A DNA stretch of 64,000 nucleotides from Pseudomonas taiwanensis DSM 21245 (lineage in GTDB: Bacteria > Pseudomonadota > Gammaproteobacteria > Pseudomonadales > Pseudomonadaceae). This document shows positions 1-7,710 of this stretch, piece by piece. The notes under the pieces are model-generated. The model did not search any database. It saw nothing but the letters and a program-made list of their open reading frames with translations, and was not told the DNA's origin. The DNA is taken from the NCBI RefSeq assembly GCF_000425785.1, contig NZ_KE384452.1, positions 116,655 through 180,654 on the forward strand, read 5' to 3'. The first letter of the stretch is position 1. Each line of letters begins with the position of its first letter. A program made the position numbers and the translations under genes.

Positions 1-19
1 GCCGTGCAATAAAGCGCAA

Positions 20-64
20 CTGTAGGAGCGAGCCTTGCTCGCGATGCGCCGCACAGGCGGCGCC
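20..64. repeat. REP-like sequence
   Basis: The stretch carries the pseudomonad REP-type string tgtaggagcgagccttgctc followed by a GC-rich hairpin (gccgc...gcggc). It is intergenic. The assignment rests on resemblance to REP repeats of the P. putida group. Confidence 0.5.
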
Positions 65-144
65 CTTCTGAAGCCCCGCGAGATCTATGGCAGCTGCCCT
101 GCCTCCACCACAGACGAGCACGCATGAACTTTTCTTGCACAAGC

Positions 145-171
145 AAAAAGGGCGACCCCTTCGGATCGCCC
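145..171 (-). terminator. Rho-independent terminator of tRNA-Val
   Basis: On the minus strand a GGGCGA/TCGCCC stem is followed by TTTTT, about 30 bases after the 3' end of tRNA-Val. Confidence 0.75.
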
Positions 172-201
172 TTCATGTGCCCGAAAGCCGGGACTTTTGT
201 T

Positions 202-278
202 TGGTAGGCACAATTGGACTCGAACCAACGACCCCCACCATGTCAAGGTGGTGCTCTAACCAACTGAGCTATGTGCCT
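202..278 (-). tRNA. tRNA-Val (GAC)
   Basis: The minus strand folds as a 77-nt cloverleaf starting AGGCACA and ending TGTGCCT-A-CCA, with the CCA encoded. The anticodon arm is CCACC-TTGACAT-GGTGG, giving anticodon GAC, and the T arm contains GGTTCGAGTCC. An 83-residue ORF on the other strand only crosses this gene and is not real. Confidence 0.97.
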
Positions 279-479
279 GTCGATGTGGGCGCATTCTACG
301 CGTTCCGAAACCGGTGTCAACTGTTTTTTTCCCGCTAACCCACTGAATCTTAAAAATATTTAGAGTCCAGGCGCTGGCAATGCGAGTAAAGGATTTTCAA
401 CGGACGACTAGCGGGTGTTTATTATTATTGATAGCATCGGTACATTCGTTAAAAATATAAAACACGAGGTTCCTCGAGC

Positions 480-1763
480 ATGGCCAATACCCCCTACCCC
501 CAGTCCTACTACGCCGCCTCGGCTAACCCGGTGCCGCCACGTCCGGCGCTGCAGGGTGAGGTGGAAACCGATGTGTGTATCATCGGTGCCGGCTACACCG
601 GCCTGTCCAGCGCGCTGTTCCTGCTGGAAAACGGCTTCAAGGTGAGCATCGTCGAAGCCGCCAAGGTCGGCTTCGGCGCTTCGGGCCGCAACGGCGGCCA
701 GATCGTCAACAGCTACAGCCGCGACATCGATGTCATCGAACGTACCGTCGGCCCCAAGCAAGCACAGTTGCTGGGCCAGATGGCCTTCGAAGGCGGCCGC
801 ATCATTCGTGAGCGCGTAGCCAAGTACAACATCCAGTGCGACCTGAAGGACGGTGGTGTTTTCGCCGCCCTCACCGCCAAGCAGATGGGTCACCTGGAAT
901 CGCAAAAGCGCCTGTGGGAACGCTTCGGTCACACCCAGCTGGAACTGATGGACCAGAAGCGCATTCGCGAAGTCGTGGCGTGCGACAACTACGTCGGCGG
1001 CATGCTGGACATGAGCGGCGGCCACATCCACCCGCTGAACCTGGCCCTGGGCGAAGCCGCCGCGGTCGAGTCGCTGGGCGGCATCATTTATGAGCAAACC
1101 CCGGCCGTACGTATCGAACGCGGCGCCAATCCGGTCGTACACACCCCGCAGGGCAAAGTGCGCGCCAAGTTCATCATCGTCGCCGGTAACGCCTACCTGG
1201 GTAACCTGGTCCCGGAACTGGCCGCCAAGTCGATGCCATGCGGCACCCAGGTGATCACCACCGAACCGCTGGGCGACGAGCTGGCGCGCACCCTGCTGCC
1301 GCAGGACTACTGCGTCGAGGACTGCAACTACCTGCTCGACTACTATCGCTTGACCAGCGACAAGCGCCTGATCTTCGGCGGCGGCGTTGTCTACGGTGCA
1401 CGTGACCCGGCCAACATCGAAGCGATCATCCGTCCGAAGATGCTCAAGGCGTTCCCGCAACTGAAGAACGTCAAGATCGATTACGCCTGGACCGGCAACT
1501 TCCTGCTGACCCTGTCGCGTCTGCCGCAGGTCGGCCGTATCGGCGACAACATCTACTACTCGCAGGGTTGCTCAGGCCATGGCGTGACTTACACCCACCT
1601 GGCAGGCAAGGTGCTGGCAGAGGCCCTGCGAGGCCAGGCTGAGCGCTTCGATGCCTTCGCCGGCCTGCCCCACTACCCATTCCCGGGTGGCCAGATGCTG
1701 CGCGTGCCATTCAGCGCCATCGGCGCCTGGTACTACAGCCTGCGCGATCGTCTGGGCTTCTAA
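480..1763 (+). CDS. puuB: Gamma-glutamylputrescine oxidoreductase (FAD-dependent)
   Basis: A 427-residue flavoprotein of the DAO/GlpO family. It is expected to oxidise gamma-glutamylputrescine to the aldehyde in putrescine catabolism, in the cytoplasm. The FAD-binding IIGAGYTGLSSA motif lies at about residues 34-45 and GASGRNGGQ at about 66-74. The conserved family segments SGGHIHPLNLA, MPCGTQVITTE, YYRLT, GGGVVYGARDP and SGHGVT are all present, and it is collinear with E. coli PuuB to the carboxyl end (YYSLRDRLGF). GAGG lies 10 bases before the ATG. It stands alone here without other puu genes. A paralogue acting on another gamma-glutamylated amine remains possible. Confidence 0.9.
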   Translation: MANTPYPQSYYAASANPVPPRPALQGEVETDVCIIGAGYTGLSSALFLLENGFKVSIVEAAKVGFGASGRNGGQIVNSYSRDIDVIERTVGPKQAQLLGQMAFEGGRIIRERVAKYNIQCDLKDGGVFAALTAKQMGHLESQKRLWERFGHTQLELMDQKRIREVVACDNYVGGMLDMSGGHIHPLNLALGEAAAVESLGGIIYEQTPAVRIERGANPVVHTPQGKVRAKFIIVAGNAYLGNLVPELAAKSMPCGTQVITTEPLGDELARTLLPQDYCVEDCNYLLDYYRLTSDKRLIFGGGVVYGARDPANIEAIIRPKMLKAFPQLKNVKIDYAWTGNFLLTLSRLPQVGRIGDNIYYSQGCSGHGVTYTHLAGKVLAEALRGQAERFDAFAGLPHYPFPGGQMLRVPFSAIGAWYYSLRDRLGF

Positions 1764-1769
1764 CGGTTC

Positions 1770-1835
1770 ATCGCCGGCGCACCGGTTCCTACAGGTTTCG
1801 CGTAACCCTGTAGGCGCCGGCTTGCCAGCGATCAG
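1770..1835. repeat. Inverted REP pair (BIME-like)
   Basis: Two REP-type units face each other: tcgccggcgcaccggttcct at the left and the near-complement of it ending in cttgccagcga at the right, around acaggtttcgcgtaaccctgt. It lies between the convergent ends of puuB and the next gene and may double as a transcription stop. Confidence 0.6.
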
Positions 1836-1841
1836 GCCACG

Positions 1842-2510
1842 TTACCTGCCCAGGCTGCTCACCGCCTGCTTGGCTGCAAGCTCCTGGCCTGCCCGAGCCA
1901 GTTCATCTGCCGCCTGCAACCAGCGTTGGCGGTCCACTTGGGCCGGCAACTGCCGCGGTGGCTGCACCAGCACCGCCCAGCTCCCCTCCTTGACCCAGGC
2001 CGCCTCGAAATCATCGAACGCCATCAACTCCCGGCGATGCATGCCTGAGCGCAGCAGCACCCGTTGTTTGTAACGGTCATAGCCGATCAGCACCGCGTAA
2101 CGCGGCTCGCCCCACCAGGCCGCACCCTCCTCGTAGCGCAGCAACACCGGATTACCCGCAGCCACCTGCACCAGCAAGGCGTCCAGGCGCTTGTCCAGTG
2201 GATAGACGACCATGCCGTAATCCCTGGCAACGCGAGGAATGCCGGTATCCAGCGACTCGGCGGCCTGGGGCAGGTTCAAGGGCTTGTCCAAAAGGCCTGG
2301 CGTGATCGGTGCGCCTTGCTGCGAGAGCACCGCCGCCAGGGCCATGGCGCCGCTGTGGTTGGCATTGCCACGGTAGAACGGCACGCTGCTGATTTCGACA
2401 CGCTGCGGCAAGCCCTTGAGAGCGGCCGGTGGCGCACTGGCACAGCCCGTCAGGCTGACGGCCAGCAGACACGCGGCCAGCCATTTGAAGGATTTTTGCT
2501 CCATGGACAC
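1842..2510 (-). CDS. Lipoprotein with degenerate C39-like (PA2778-type) peptidase fold
   Basis: A 222-residue predicted lipoprotein. A short signal peptide ends in the lipobox LTGC at residues 20-23. The body resembles PA2778-type C39 cysteine peptidases (RVEISSVPFYRG, PVLLRYEEG, YAVLIGYD, LLRSG). The expected catalytic context QCGPAAL reads NHSGAMAL, so Cys is replaced by Ser at residue 53. The expected His before AVVIGYD reads Arg at residue 137. The triad therefore looks lost, and a binding or scaffold role is more likely than proteolysis. The GTG start at 2510 has GGAA at good spacing; ATG at 2504 is the alternative. Confidence 0.75.
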   Translation of the reverse strand: MSMEQKSFKWLAACLLAVSLTGCASAPPAALKGLPQRVEISSVPFYRGNANHSGAMALAAVLSQQGAPITPGLLDKPLNLPQAAESLDTGIPRVARDYGMVVYPLDKRLDALLVQVAAGNPVLLRYEEGAAWWGEPRYAVLIGYDRYKQRVLLRSGMHRRELMAFDDFEAAWVKEGSWAVLVQPPRQLPAQVDRQRWLQAADELARAGQELAAKQAVSSLGR

Positions 2511-2717
2511 TCACTTGTTCCAGCGCCGGACAGGCACGCCCGGCTGTGGTCGTCGATCATAGGTCGGACAGCCTCGCGGGTATAGTCCGACCCACCGTAG
2601 GAACGAATCGGACCAAGCAATAGACTTAAGGTCAATGGAACGTCACAGGGCGCGAGCTAGACTAAAGCAGTGTCTGGAAGGCAAAGCCTTGCGCTGGCCC
2701 GAGAGAAGGAGGCACCT

Positions 2718-2897
2718 ATGAGCCTGACCATGGCAATTCTCATGCTGGTGGGCATGTGGCTGAGCGTCGCAGCCGCCATGCTGTGGGGTGTACTACGAAT
2801 CGTGCGGCGTCGTGCCCATCATCACCCTCTGCCGCCGCACACCTTGCCCACGCCACAGCCGGCCCGGCGCGCGCGCCGCCATGCTGGAGCGCACTGA
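2718..2897 (+). CDS. Small single-pass membrane protein
   Basis: A 59-residue protein of unknown function. One hydrophobic segment (about residues 2-24, LTMAILMLVGMWLSVAAAML) is followed by a basic, His/Pro/Arg-rich tail. The start is well supported by AGAAGGAGG six bases before the ATG. The downstream hairpin-like repeat gcccgctcaccggcgggc at about 2917-2934 may stop transcription. Confidence 0.6.
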   Translation: MSLTMAILMLVGMWLSVAAAMLWGVLRIVRRRAHHHPLPPHTLPTPQPARRARRHAGAH

Positions 2898-2945
2898 CCT
2901 GCAGATACGTCGAGGCCCGCTCACCGGCGGGCCTCGGTCCATGCA

Positions 2946-3698
2946 TCAGCCTTCAGCCATCTCACGCTTGACCCGCGCACGGCGAGCCATGATGTTGAGG
3001 ATCTCGATCAGCGTCGAGAAGGCCATCGCCGCATACACATAACCTTTCGGTACGTGGGCGCCCATGCCCTCGGCGATCAGCGTCATACCGATCATGATCA
3101 AGAAGCCCAGCGCAAGCATCACCACGGTCGGGTTGTCGTTGATGAACTTGGCCAACGGGTCGGCTGCCACCAGCATCACGATCACAGCACTGATCACGGC
3201 GATGATCATGATTGGCAAGTGTTCGGTCATGCCCACGGCGGTGATGATGCTGTCGACCGAAAACACGATGTCCAGCAGCAGGATCTGCCCGATCGCCGCA
3301 GCGAAGCCCAGCGTCACGGTGGAGCCCGCCTTGGCTTCTTCCTTGGCGCCGCGCGGGTCGACGTTCTCGTGAATTTCCTTGGTCGCCTTCCACAACAGGA
3401 ACAGGCCACCGGCGATGAGGATCATGTCTTTCCACGAGAAGCTATGGCCGAACACATCGATCACCGGCTCGGTGAGCTGGACGATCCAGGCCACGGTGCT
3501 CAGCAACGCCAGGCGCATGACCAGGGCCATGCTGATACCGATGCGCCGCGCCTTGGAGCGATACTCCACCGGGAGCTTGTTGGTGAGGATGGAGATGAAG
3601 ATCAGGTTATCGATACCCAGGACGATCTCCATCGCCACCAGCGTGGCCAGGGCGACCCAGGCGGTTGGGCTTGCGACGAGTTCCAGCAAATATTCCAT
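2946..3698 (-). CDS. TerC family integral membrane protein
   Basis: A 250-residue polytopic inner-membrane protein of the TerC/YkoY family. It has about seven hydrophobic segments and the conserved acidic membrane motifs EIVLGIDNLIFISI near residues 24-37 and DIVFSVDSIITAVGM near 142-156, typical of this family. TerC proteins are implicated in metal (Mn, tellurite) handling. The substrate cannot be read from the sequence. It is followed upstream by the small lipoprotein gene on the same strand, 24 bases away, so the two may be co-transcribed. Confidence 0.88.
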   Translation of the reverse strand: MEYLLELVASPTAWVALATLVAMEIVLGIDNLIFISILTNKLPVEYRSKARRIGISMALVMRLALLSTVAWIVQLTEPVIDVFGHSFSWKDMILIAGGLFLLWKATKEIHENVDPRGAKEEAKAGSTVTLGFAAAIGQILLLDIVFSVDSIITAVGMTEHLPIMIIAVISAVIVMLVAADPLAKFINDNPTVVMLALGFLIMIGMTLIAEGMGAHVPKGYVYAAMAFSTLIEILNIMARRARVKREMAEG

Positions 3699-3722
3699 TT
3701 TTCAATCCTGCTCGGGTCTGGG

Positions 3723-3962
3723 TCAGATGTCCTGGGTCTTTGCGTCGGGCTCGGTGCTCTTGGGCTTGTGCCCTTCGGAACCGATGGCTTCATGCAGCGC
3801 CTGCTGGGCCGCTTCGTTGGTCTTGTCGATGGCTTGCTTGGCCGACTCTGCAGCCTGGTCGAGCATTTGCTGGGCGGATTTCTCGGCCTGATCGCACCCG
3901 CTCATGGCAAACAGTGCCAACACCAGCACCAGGGGCGTACCGATGGATTTGAGTTGCAGCAT
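3723..3962 (-). CDS. Small lipoprotein
   Basis: A 79-residue protein with a signal peptide and lipobox MSGC, then an Ala/Gln/Lys-rich helical segment (QAEKSAQQMLDQAAESAKQA) ending in a charged tail. The chosen ATG is preceded by GAGGAACCC; a longer reading would start at 3998 but lacks a ribosome site. Function is unknown. It lies just upstream of the TerC-type gene. Confidence 0.65.
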   Translation of the reverse strand: MLQLKSIGTPLVLVLALFAMSGCDQAEKSAQQMLDQAAESAKQAIDKTNEAAQQALHEAIGSEGHKPKSTEPDAKTQDI

Positions 3963-4044
3963 GGGTTCCTCGCTTGTCGAAAACCGGGCGGCGCGCACTG
4001 CGCCTGATGGGGTCGCATTCTAAAGAGTGCGATACATCAGAAAA

Positions 4045-4083
4045 ATTCGTATTTTCAGCAGTTATACTTCGGTTTTTACGAAT
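4045..4083. promoter_or_regulatory. Inverted repeat upstream of the NhaR-like gene
   Basis: ATTCGTA at 4045-4051 is repeated in inverse as TACGAAT at 4077-4083, in an AT-rich stretch immediately before the GTG start at 4098. The position fits an autoregulatory LysR-family site or overlapping promoter. This is inference only. Confidence 0.35.
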
Positions 4084-4097
4084 ATTGGAAATACCCC

Positions 4098-4991
4098 GTG
4101 CTCAACTATCGCCAGTTGCATTACTTCTGGGCCGTGGCCAAGACCGGCAGCATCGCACGTGCCAGCGAACAGCTGAATCTCACACCCCAGACCATCAGCG
4201 GCCAGATCAGCCTGTTCGAGCAGACCTACGGCCTAGAGCTGTTTCAGCGCGTCGGACGCCAGCTGGAACTGACCGAAACCGGCCGCCAGACCCTGGCATA
4301 CGCCGAGCAGATGTTTCAGATCGGTGGCGAGCTGGAGGCGCTGCTGCGGGCAGGCCCGCAAGAGCAGATCCTGTTCCGTGTCGGCGTGGCGGACGTGGTG
4401 CCCAAATCCATCGTCTATCGCCTGCTGGCACCGACCATGGAATTGGACAACGCACTGCGTATCAACTGCCGCGAAGACAAGCTGGAACGGCTATTGGCGG
4501 ACCTGGCGATCCAGCGTCTGGACCTGGTTATTTCCGACAGCCCGATGCCCAATCACCTGGATATCAAGGGTTACAGCCAGAAGCTGGGGGAATGCGGGCT
4601 CAGCTTCTTCGCCACACCGGCATTGGCCCAGCGCCACAAGGGGCCCTTTCCTGCATGCCTGCAGGACGCGCCGCTGCTGATTCCGGGCCAGGAAACGGTG
4701 GTGCGCAGTCGCCTGATGCGCTGGTTGAGCGAGCAGCAGGTGCAGCCGCGGGTCATCGGCGAGTTCGATGACAGTGCACTGATGCAGGCCTTCGGGCAGT
4801 CGGGTAGCGGTATTTTCGTGGCCCCGAGCGTGATCGCCGATGAAGTATGCCGCCAGTATGGGGTCGAGCTGGTTGGCCAGACCGACGCGGTGCACGAGTC
4901 GTTCTACGCGATTTCAGTCGAGCGCAAGGTCAAACACCCTGGGATCGTGGCGATCACCGAAGGCGCGCGGCGAGAGCTTTTTCACTGGTAG
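4098..4991 (+). CDS. nhaR: LysR-family regulator, NhaR-like
   Basis: A 297-residue transcription factor. The amino terminus MLNYRQLHYFWAVAKTGSIA with ASEQLNLTPQTISGQI is the winged-helix DNA-binding domain (about residues 2-60) in the form typical of NhaR. The rest is the LysR substrate-binding fold. NhaR of enteric bacteria activates the Na+/H+ antiporter gene in response to sodium. No antiporter is adjacent here, so the regulon is unknown. It starts with GTG and is divergent from the terC/lipoprotein pair, which are candidate targets. Confidence 0.85.
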   Translation: MLNYRQLHYFWAVAKTGSIARASEQLNLTPQTISGQISLFEQTYGLELFQRVGRQLELTETGRQTLAYAEQMFQIGGELEALLRAGPQEQILFRVGVADVVPKSIVYRLLAPTMELDNALRINCREDKLERLLADLAIQRLDLVISDSPMPNHLDIKGYSQKLGECGLSFFATPALAQRHKGPFPACLQDAPLLIPGQETVVRSRLMRWLSEQQVQPRVIGEFDDSALMQAFGQSGSGIFVAPSVIADEVCRQYGVELVGQTDAVHESFYAISVERKVKHPGIVAITEGARRELFHW

Positions 4992-5028
4992 AAGGCGCTG
5001 CACCCCAGTGCGGCAAACCGACGCGCCG

Positions 5029-5064
5029 CCGTTATCGCCGGAGCCGGACTGCCGGCGATAACGG
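5029..5064. repeat. 13-bp perfect inverted repeat, REP-like
   Basis: CCGTTATCGCCGG (5029-5041) and its exact complement CCGGCGATAACGG (5052-5064) flank a 10-base loop between nhaR-like and sstT. There is no T run, so it is a REP-like hairpin or weak stop rather than a standard terminator. Confidence 0.6.
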
Positions 5065-5119
5065 CCAAACGGTCTGTGGTAAAGTCGCGCCCTTTCACAA
5101 TAACGAGATACTGCTTCAC

Positions 5120-6331
5120 ATGACCCCTGTTCTTCGCCTACTCAACCGCACCAGCCTGGTGACGCAGATCGTCATCGGCCTGGTTGCCGGTATCGCTCTG
5201 GCGCTGCTTGCACCAGCCATCGCCCGCGACCTGGCTTTCCTCGGCAAAGTGTTCGTCAGCGCGCTCAAGGCAGTGGCGCCGGTGCTGGTGTTCATCCTGG
5301 TCATGGCTTCGATCGCCAACCACCGGCACGGCCAGGAAACCCACATCCGCCCCATTCTCTGGCTGTACTTGCTGGGCACCTTCGCAGCCGCAGTTGTGGC
5401 CGTGGTTGCCAGCATGCTGTTCCCCTCGCAACTGGCATTGAGCACCGGCGAGGCAGCGCTCAGCGCCCCGGGCGGCATCGGCGAAGTGTTGCAGAACCTG
5501 CTGCTGAGCGCTGTCGACAACCCGATCAATGCGCTGCTCAACGCCAACTTCATCGGCATTCTGACCTGGGCCATCGGCCTGGGCGTGGCCCTGCGCCATG
5601 CCGGCGACACCACCCGTACGGTGGTCGAGGACCTGTCCAATGGCGTGACCCTGATCGTTCGCGTGGTGATCCGCTTCGCACCACTGGGCATCTTCGGCCT
5701 GGTCAGCTCCACCCTCGCCCAATCGGGGCTGAGCGCCCTGCTCGGCTACCTGCACCTGCTGGCGGTGCTGATCGGCTGCATGCTGTTCGTGGCGTTGGTG
5801 ATGAACCCGCTGATCGTGTTCTGGAAGATACGCCGCAACCCATACCCGCTGACCTTGCTGTGCCTGCGCGAAAGTGGCATCACGGCGTTCTTCACCCGCA
5901 GTTCGGCGGCGAACATTCCGGTGAACCTGGCATTATCCGAGCGTCTTGGCCTGCATGAAGACACCTACTCGGTATCGATTCCGCTGGGTGCGACCATCAA
6001 CATGGCCGGCGCGGCGATCACCATCACCGTGCTGACCCTGGCAGCGGTACACACCCTGGGAATTCCTGTCGACCTGCCGACCGCCGTGCTGCTGAGCGTG
6101 GTCGCGGCCATCTGTGCCTGTGGCGCCTCCGGGGTAGCGGGCGGTTCGCTGCTGCTGATCCCGCTGGCATGCAGCCTGTTCGGCATTCCCAGCGAGATCG
6201 CCATGCAGGTGGTGGCGGTCGGCTTCATCATTGGCGTGCTGCAGGATTCAGCCGAGACCGCGCTGAATTCGTCGACCGATGTACTGTTCACGGCTGCCGC
6301 GTGCCAGGCAGAAACGCAACGCAGTGCATGA
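5120..6331 (+). CDS. sstT: Serine/threonine:sodium symporter SstT
   Basis: A 403-residue inner-membrane transporter of the dicarboxylate/amino acid:cation symporter (DAACS) family. It is expected to import serine and threonine with Na+. The family signatures SSAANIPVNL in the re-entrant region and GATINMAGAAI in the substrate-binding helix are present, followed by the serine-containing GASGVAGGSLLLIP and ALNSSTDVLFTA. The ATG was chosen because the longer reading from 4847 overlaps the upstream regulator and has no homologous sequence. A strong hairpin follows directly. Confidence 0.93.
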   Translation: MTPVLRLLNRTSLVTQIVIGLVAGIALALLAPAIARDLAFLGKVFVSALKAVAPVLVFILVMASIANHRHGQETHIRPILWLYLLGTFAAAVVAVVASMLFPSQLALSTGEAALSAPGGIGEVLQNLLLSAVDNPINALLNANFIGILTWAIGLGVALRHAGDTTRTVVEDLSNGVTLIVRVVIRFAPLGIFGLVSSTLAQSGLSALLGYLHLLAVLIGCMLFVALVMNPLIVFWKIRRNPYPLTLLCLRESGITAFFTRSSAANIPVNLALSERLGLHEDTYSVSIPLGATINMAGAAITITVLTLAAVHTLGIPVDLPTAVLLSVVAAICACGASGVAGGSLLLIPLACSLFGIPSEIAMQVVAVGFIIGVLQDSAETALNSSTDVLFTAAACQAETQRSA

Positions 6332-6335
6332 ATGA

Positions 6336-6360
6336 CGCTGGGCCGCCATGCGGCCCAGCG
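6336..6360 (+). terminator. Hairpin after sstT
   Basis: An 11-bp perfect stem CGCTGGGCCGC / GCGGCCCAGCG with a CAT loop starts five bases after the sstT stop codon. No T tract follows, so termination efficiency is uncertain. Confidence 0.5.
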
Positions 6361-6463
6361 CCTACAGGTTCGGTTGATGCTTGGCCGACGATGAAGCCAG
6401 TGATTGCCTAAGCCTGGCGCTTTACCTACGCTAGTGGCCCTCCCCCAGTAACGAGACAGGGTC

Positions 6464-7111
6464 ATGTCAGAACACGAAACCGCAGGCGCAGGCCGCTTCA
6501 ACAGCGTCGAGATCCGAATCCTCGGCTCGTTGATCGAAAAGCAGGCCACCAGCCCGGAAAGCTACCCGCTGACCCTCAACGCCCTGGTTCTGGCGTGCAA
6601 CCAGAAGACCAGCCGCGAGCCGGTCATGAATCTGACCCAAGGCCAGGTTGGCCAGGCCCTGCGCGCCCTCGAAGGCCAGGACATGACCCGCCTGCAGATG
6701 GGCAGCCGTGCCGACCGCTGGGAACAGCGCGTGGACAAGGCGCTGGAACTGGTACCGGCACAGCTGATACTGATGGGACTGATGTTCCTGCGCGGCCCGC
6801 AGACCCTCAACGAGCTGCTCACGCGCAGCAACCGCCTTCACGACTTCGACGATACCGAGCAGATCCAGCACCAACTCGAGCGTTTGATCTCACGAGGCCT
6901 TGCCCTGCACCTGCCGCGCCAGGCTGGCCAGCGCGAAGACCGATACACCCATGCGCTGGGCGACCCGGCGGAAATCGAGGCGATACTCGCCGCACGCCAG
7001 CAGGAAGGTGGCGGGCGTGGCAGCGCCAGCAACGTATCGGAAGAGCGGATCGAAGCCCTGGAAGCCCGGATTGCCGCTCTGGAAGCGCGCCTGTCCGAAC
7101 TTGGCGGGTGA
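6464..7111 (+). CDS. yceH: YceH family protein (DUF480)
   Basis: A 215-residue cytoplasmic protein of the widespread YceH/DUF480 family, which has tandem winged-helix folds and no firmly established function. Conserved parts are RILGSLIEKQ...SPESYPLTLNALV, ACNQKTSREPVM and LRGPQTLNELLTRS. The carboxyl end is a short coiled coil (about residues 196-212: ERIEALEARIAALEARLSEL). It is the last core gene before the accessory island. Confidence 0.9.
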   Translation: MSEHETAGAGRFNSVEIRILGSLIEKQATSPESYPLTLNALVLACNQKTSREPVMNLTQGQVGQALRALEGQDMTRLQMGSRADRWEQRVDKALELVPAQLILMGLMFLRGPQTLNELLTRSNRLHDFDDTEQIQHQLERLISRGLALHLPRQAGQREDRYTHALGDPAEIEAILAARQQEGGGRGSASNVSEERIEALEARIAALEARLSELGG

Positions 7112-7116
7112 TCCGT

Positions 7117-7305
7117 TCAATTATCCGGTTCGGGGAAGTTGCGACAACTCTTGCGCTCAGCAAGCTCGCGGTCGCTCGGGCGCTGGTCGACGAACACCGT
7201 GCGTCCGTCGGCGTAGATTTCCAGATAGCCCCAGTGCAGGTCCTGCTCTTTCTGGCCGGGCTTGGGTGGCACGAGCCACCAGGGTTCGCGGCTGATCAGG
7301 GTCAT
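7117..7305 (-). CDS. Conserved small hypothetical protein
   Basis: A 62-residue soluble protein, not recognised. It has a compact sequence with REPWWLVPPKPGQ, LHWGYLEIYADGRTVF and a charged tail, with no membrane segment or signal peptide. It is convergent with yceH, with the stop codons five bases apart. A 10-bp inverted repeat lies just before its start (7319-7350) and could be an operator. Confidence 0.6.
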   Translation of the reverse strand: MTLISREPWWLVPPKPGQKEQDLHWGYLEIYADGRTVFVDQRPSDRELAERKSCRNFPEPDN

Positions 7306-7318
7306 GGCTGAGATTCCT

Positions 7319-7350
7319 GAGGGTGTCTGGACTTAATGATAGACACCCTC
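7319..7350. promoter_or_regulatory. 10-bp palindrome upstream of the 62-residue gene
   Basis: GAGGGTGTCT (7319-7328) and AGACACCCTC (7341-7350) are exact complements around a 12-base AT-rich loop (ggacttaatgat). It sits 14 bases before the ATG of the minus-strand small gene, where an operator would be expected. A hairpin in the leader mRNA is the alternative. Confidence 0.4.
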
Positions 7351-7472
7351 GGTCATCACAAGCCCAATCGCCGCGCGATGCAGCACTTACAAGCACTTGG
7401 CGGCTGAAAACCACCCTTGCGGCGTCAAGACGCTGCTCATTCCAGGCGCGCGGTAATATGCTCGGAATTTCC

Positions 7473-7638
7473 CTAGTGTCCTGTCTCGGAAATAAGCTGT
7501 TCACTTTTGGCGGCGTCCTGGGCTTTCGGCCTGCGTTGCCACTCCTCGCCATAGCCCTGCTATGACTCGTCGCGGCGCCTTTGCCGAACACCCAGGCCAC
7601 TCGCCAAAAGAGAACGTATTTCCGAGACAGGACACTAG
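7473..7638. mobile_element. 166-bp palindromic MITE-like element
   Basis: The ends are a perfect 22-bp inverted repeat: ctagtgtcctgtctcgga plus aata at the left (7473-7494) and its exact complement at the right (7617-7638). Complementarity continues inward imperfectly (cttttggcg/cgccaaaag, tcctggg/cccagg, ccatag/ctatg), so the whole element folds on itself. It encodes nothing. The outer CTAG is self-complementary and may be the target duplication. It sits 72 bases before the ART toxin gene and could carry or disrupt its promoter. The parent IS cannot be named; its ends do not match the IS5-family element in this window. Confidence 0.8.
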
Positions 7639-7710
7639 ATACATCTACCGCACGTAAGTTAAGCGTTGAGCGAGGATGGCCACTCGATCCCAGACATCAA
7701 GTGGCTACCC

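Noticed and set aside
87..338. 83-residue plus-strand ORF
   Set aside because: It reads across tRNA-Val in antisense and has no ribosome site.
408..1460. 350-residue minus-strand ORF opposite puuB
   Set aside because: It is the antisense of a clear PuuB coding sequence; the long open frame is a by-product of high GC at third positions.
7473..7638. CRISPR-like or tandem repeat interpretation of the palindromic element
   Set aside because: There are only two inverted copies of the terminal sequence, no spacers and no cas genes.
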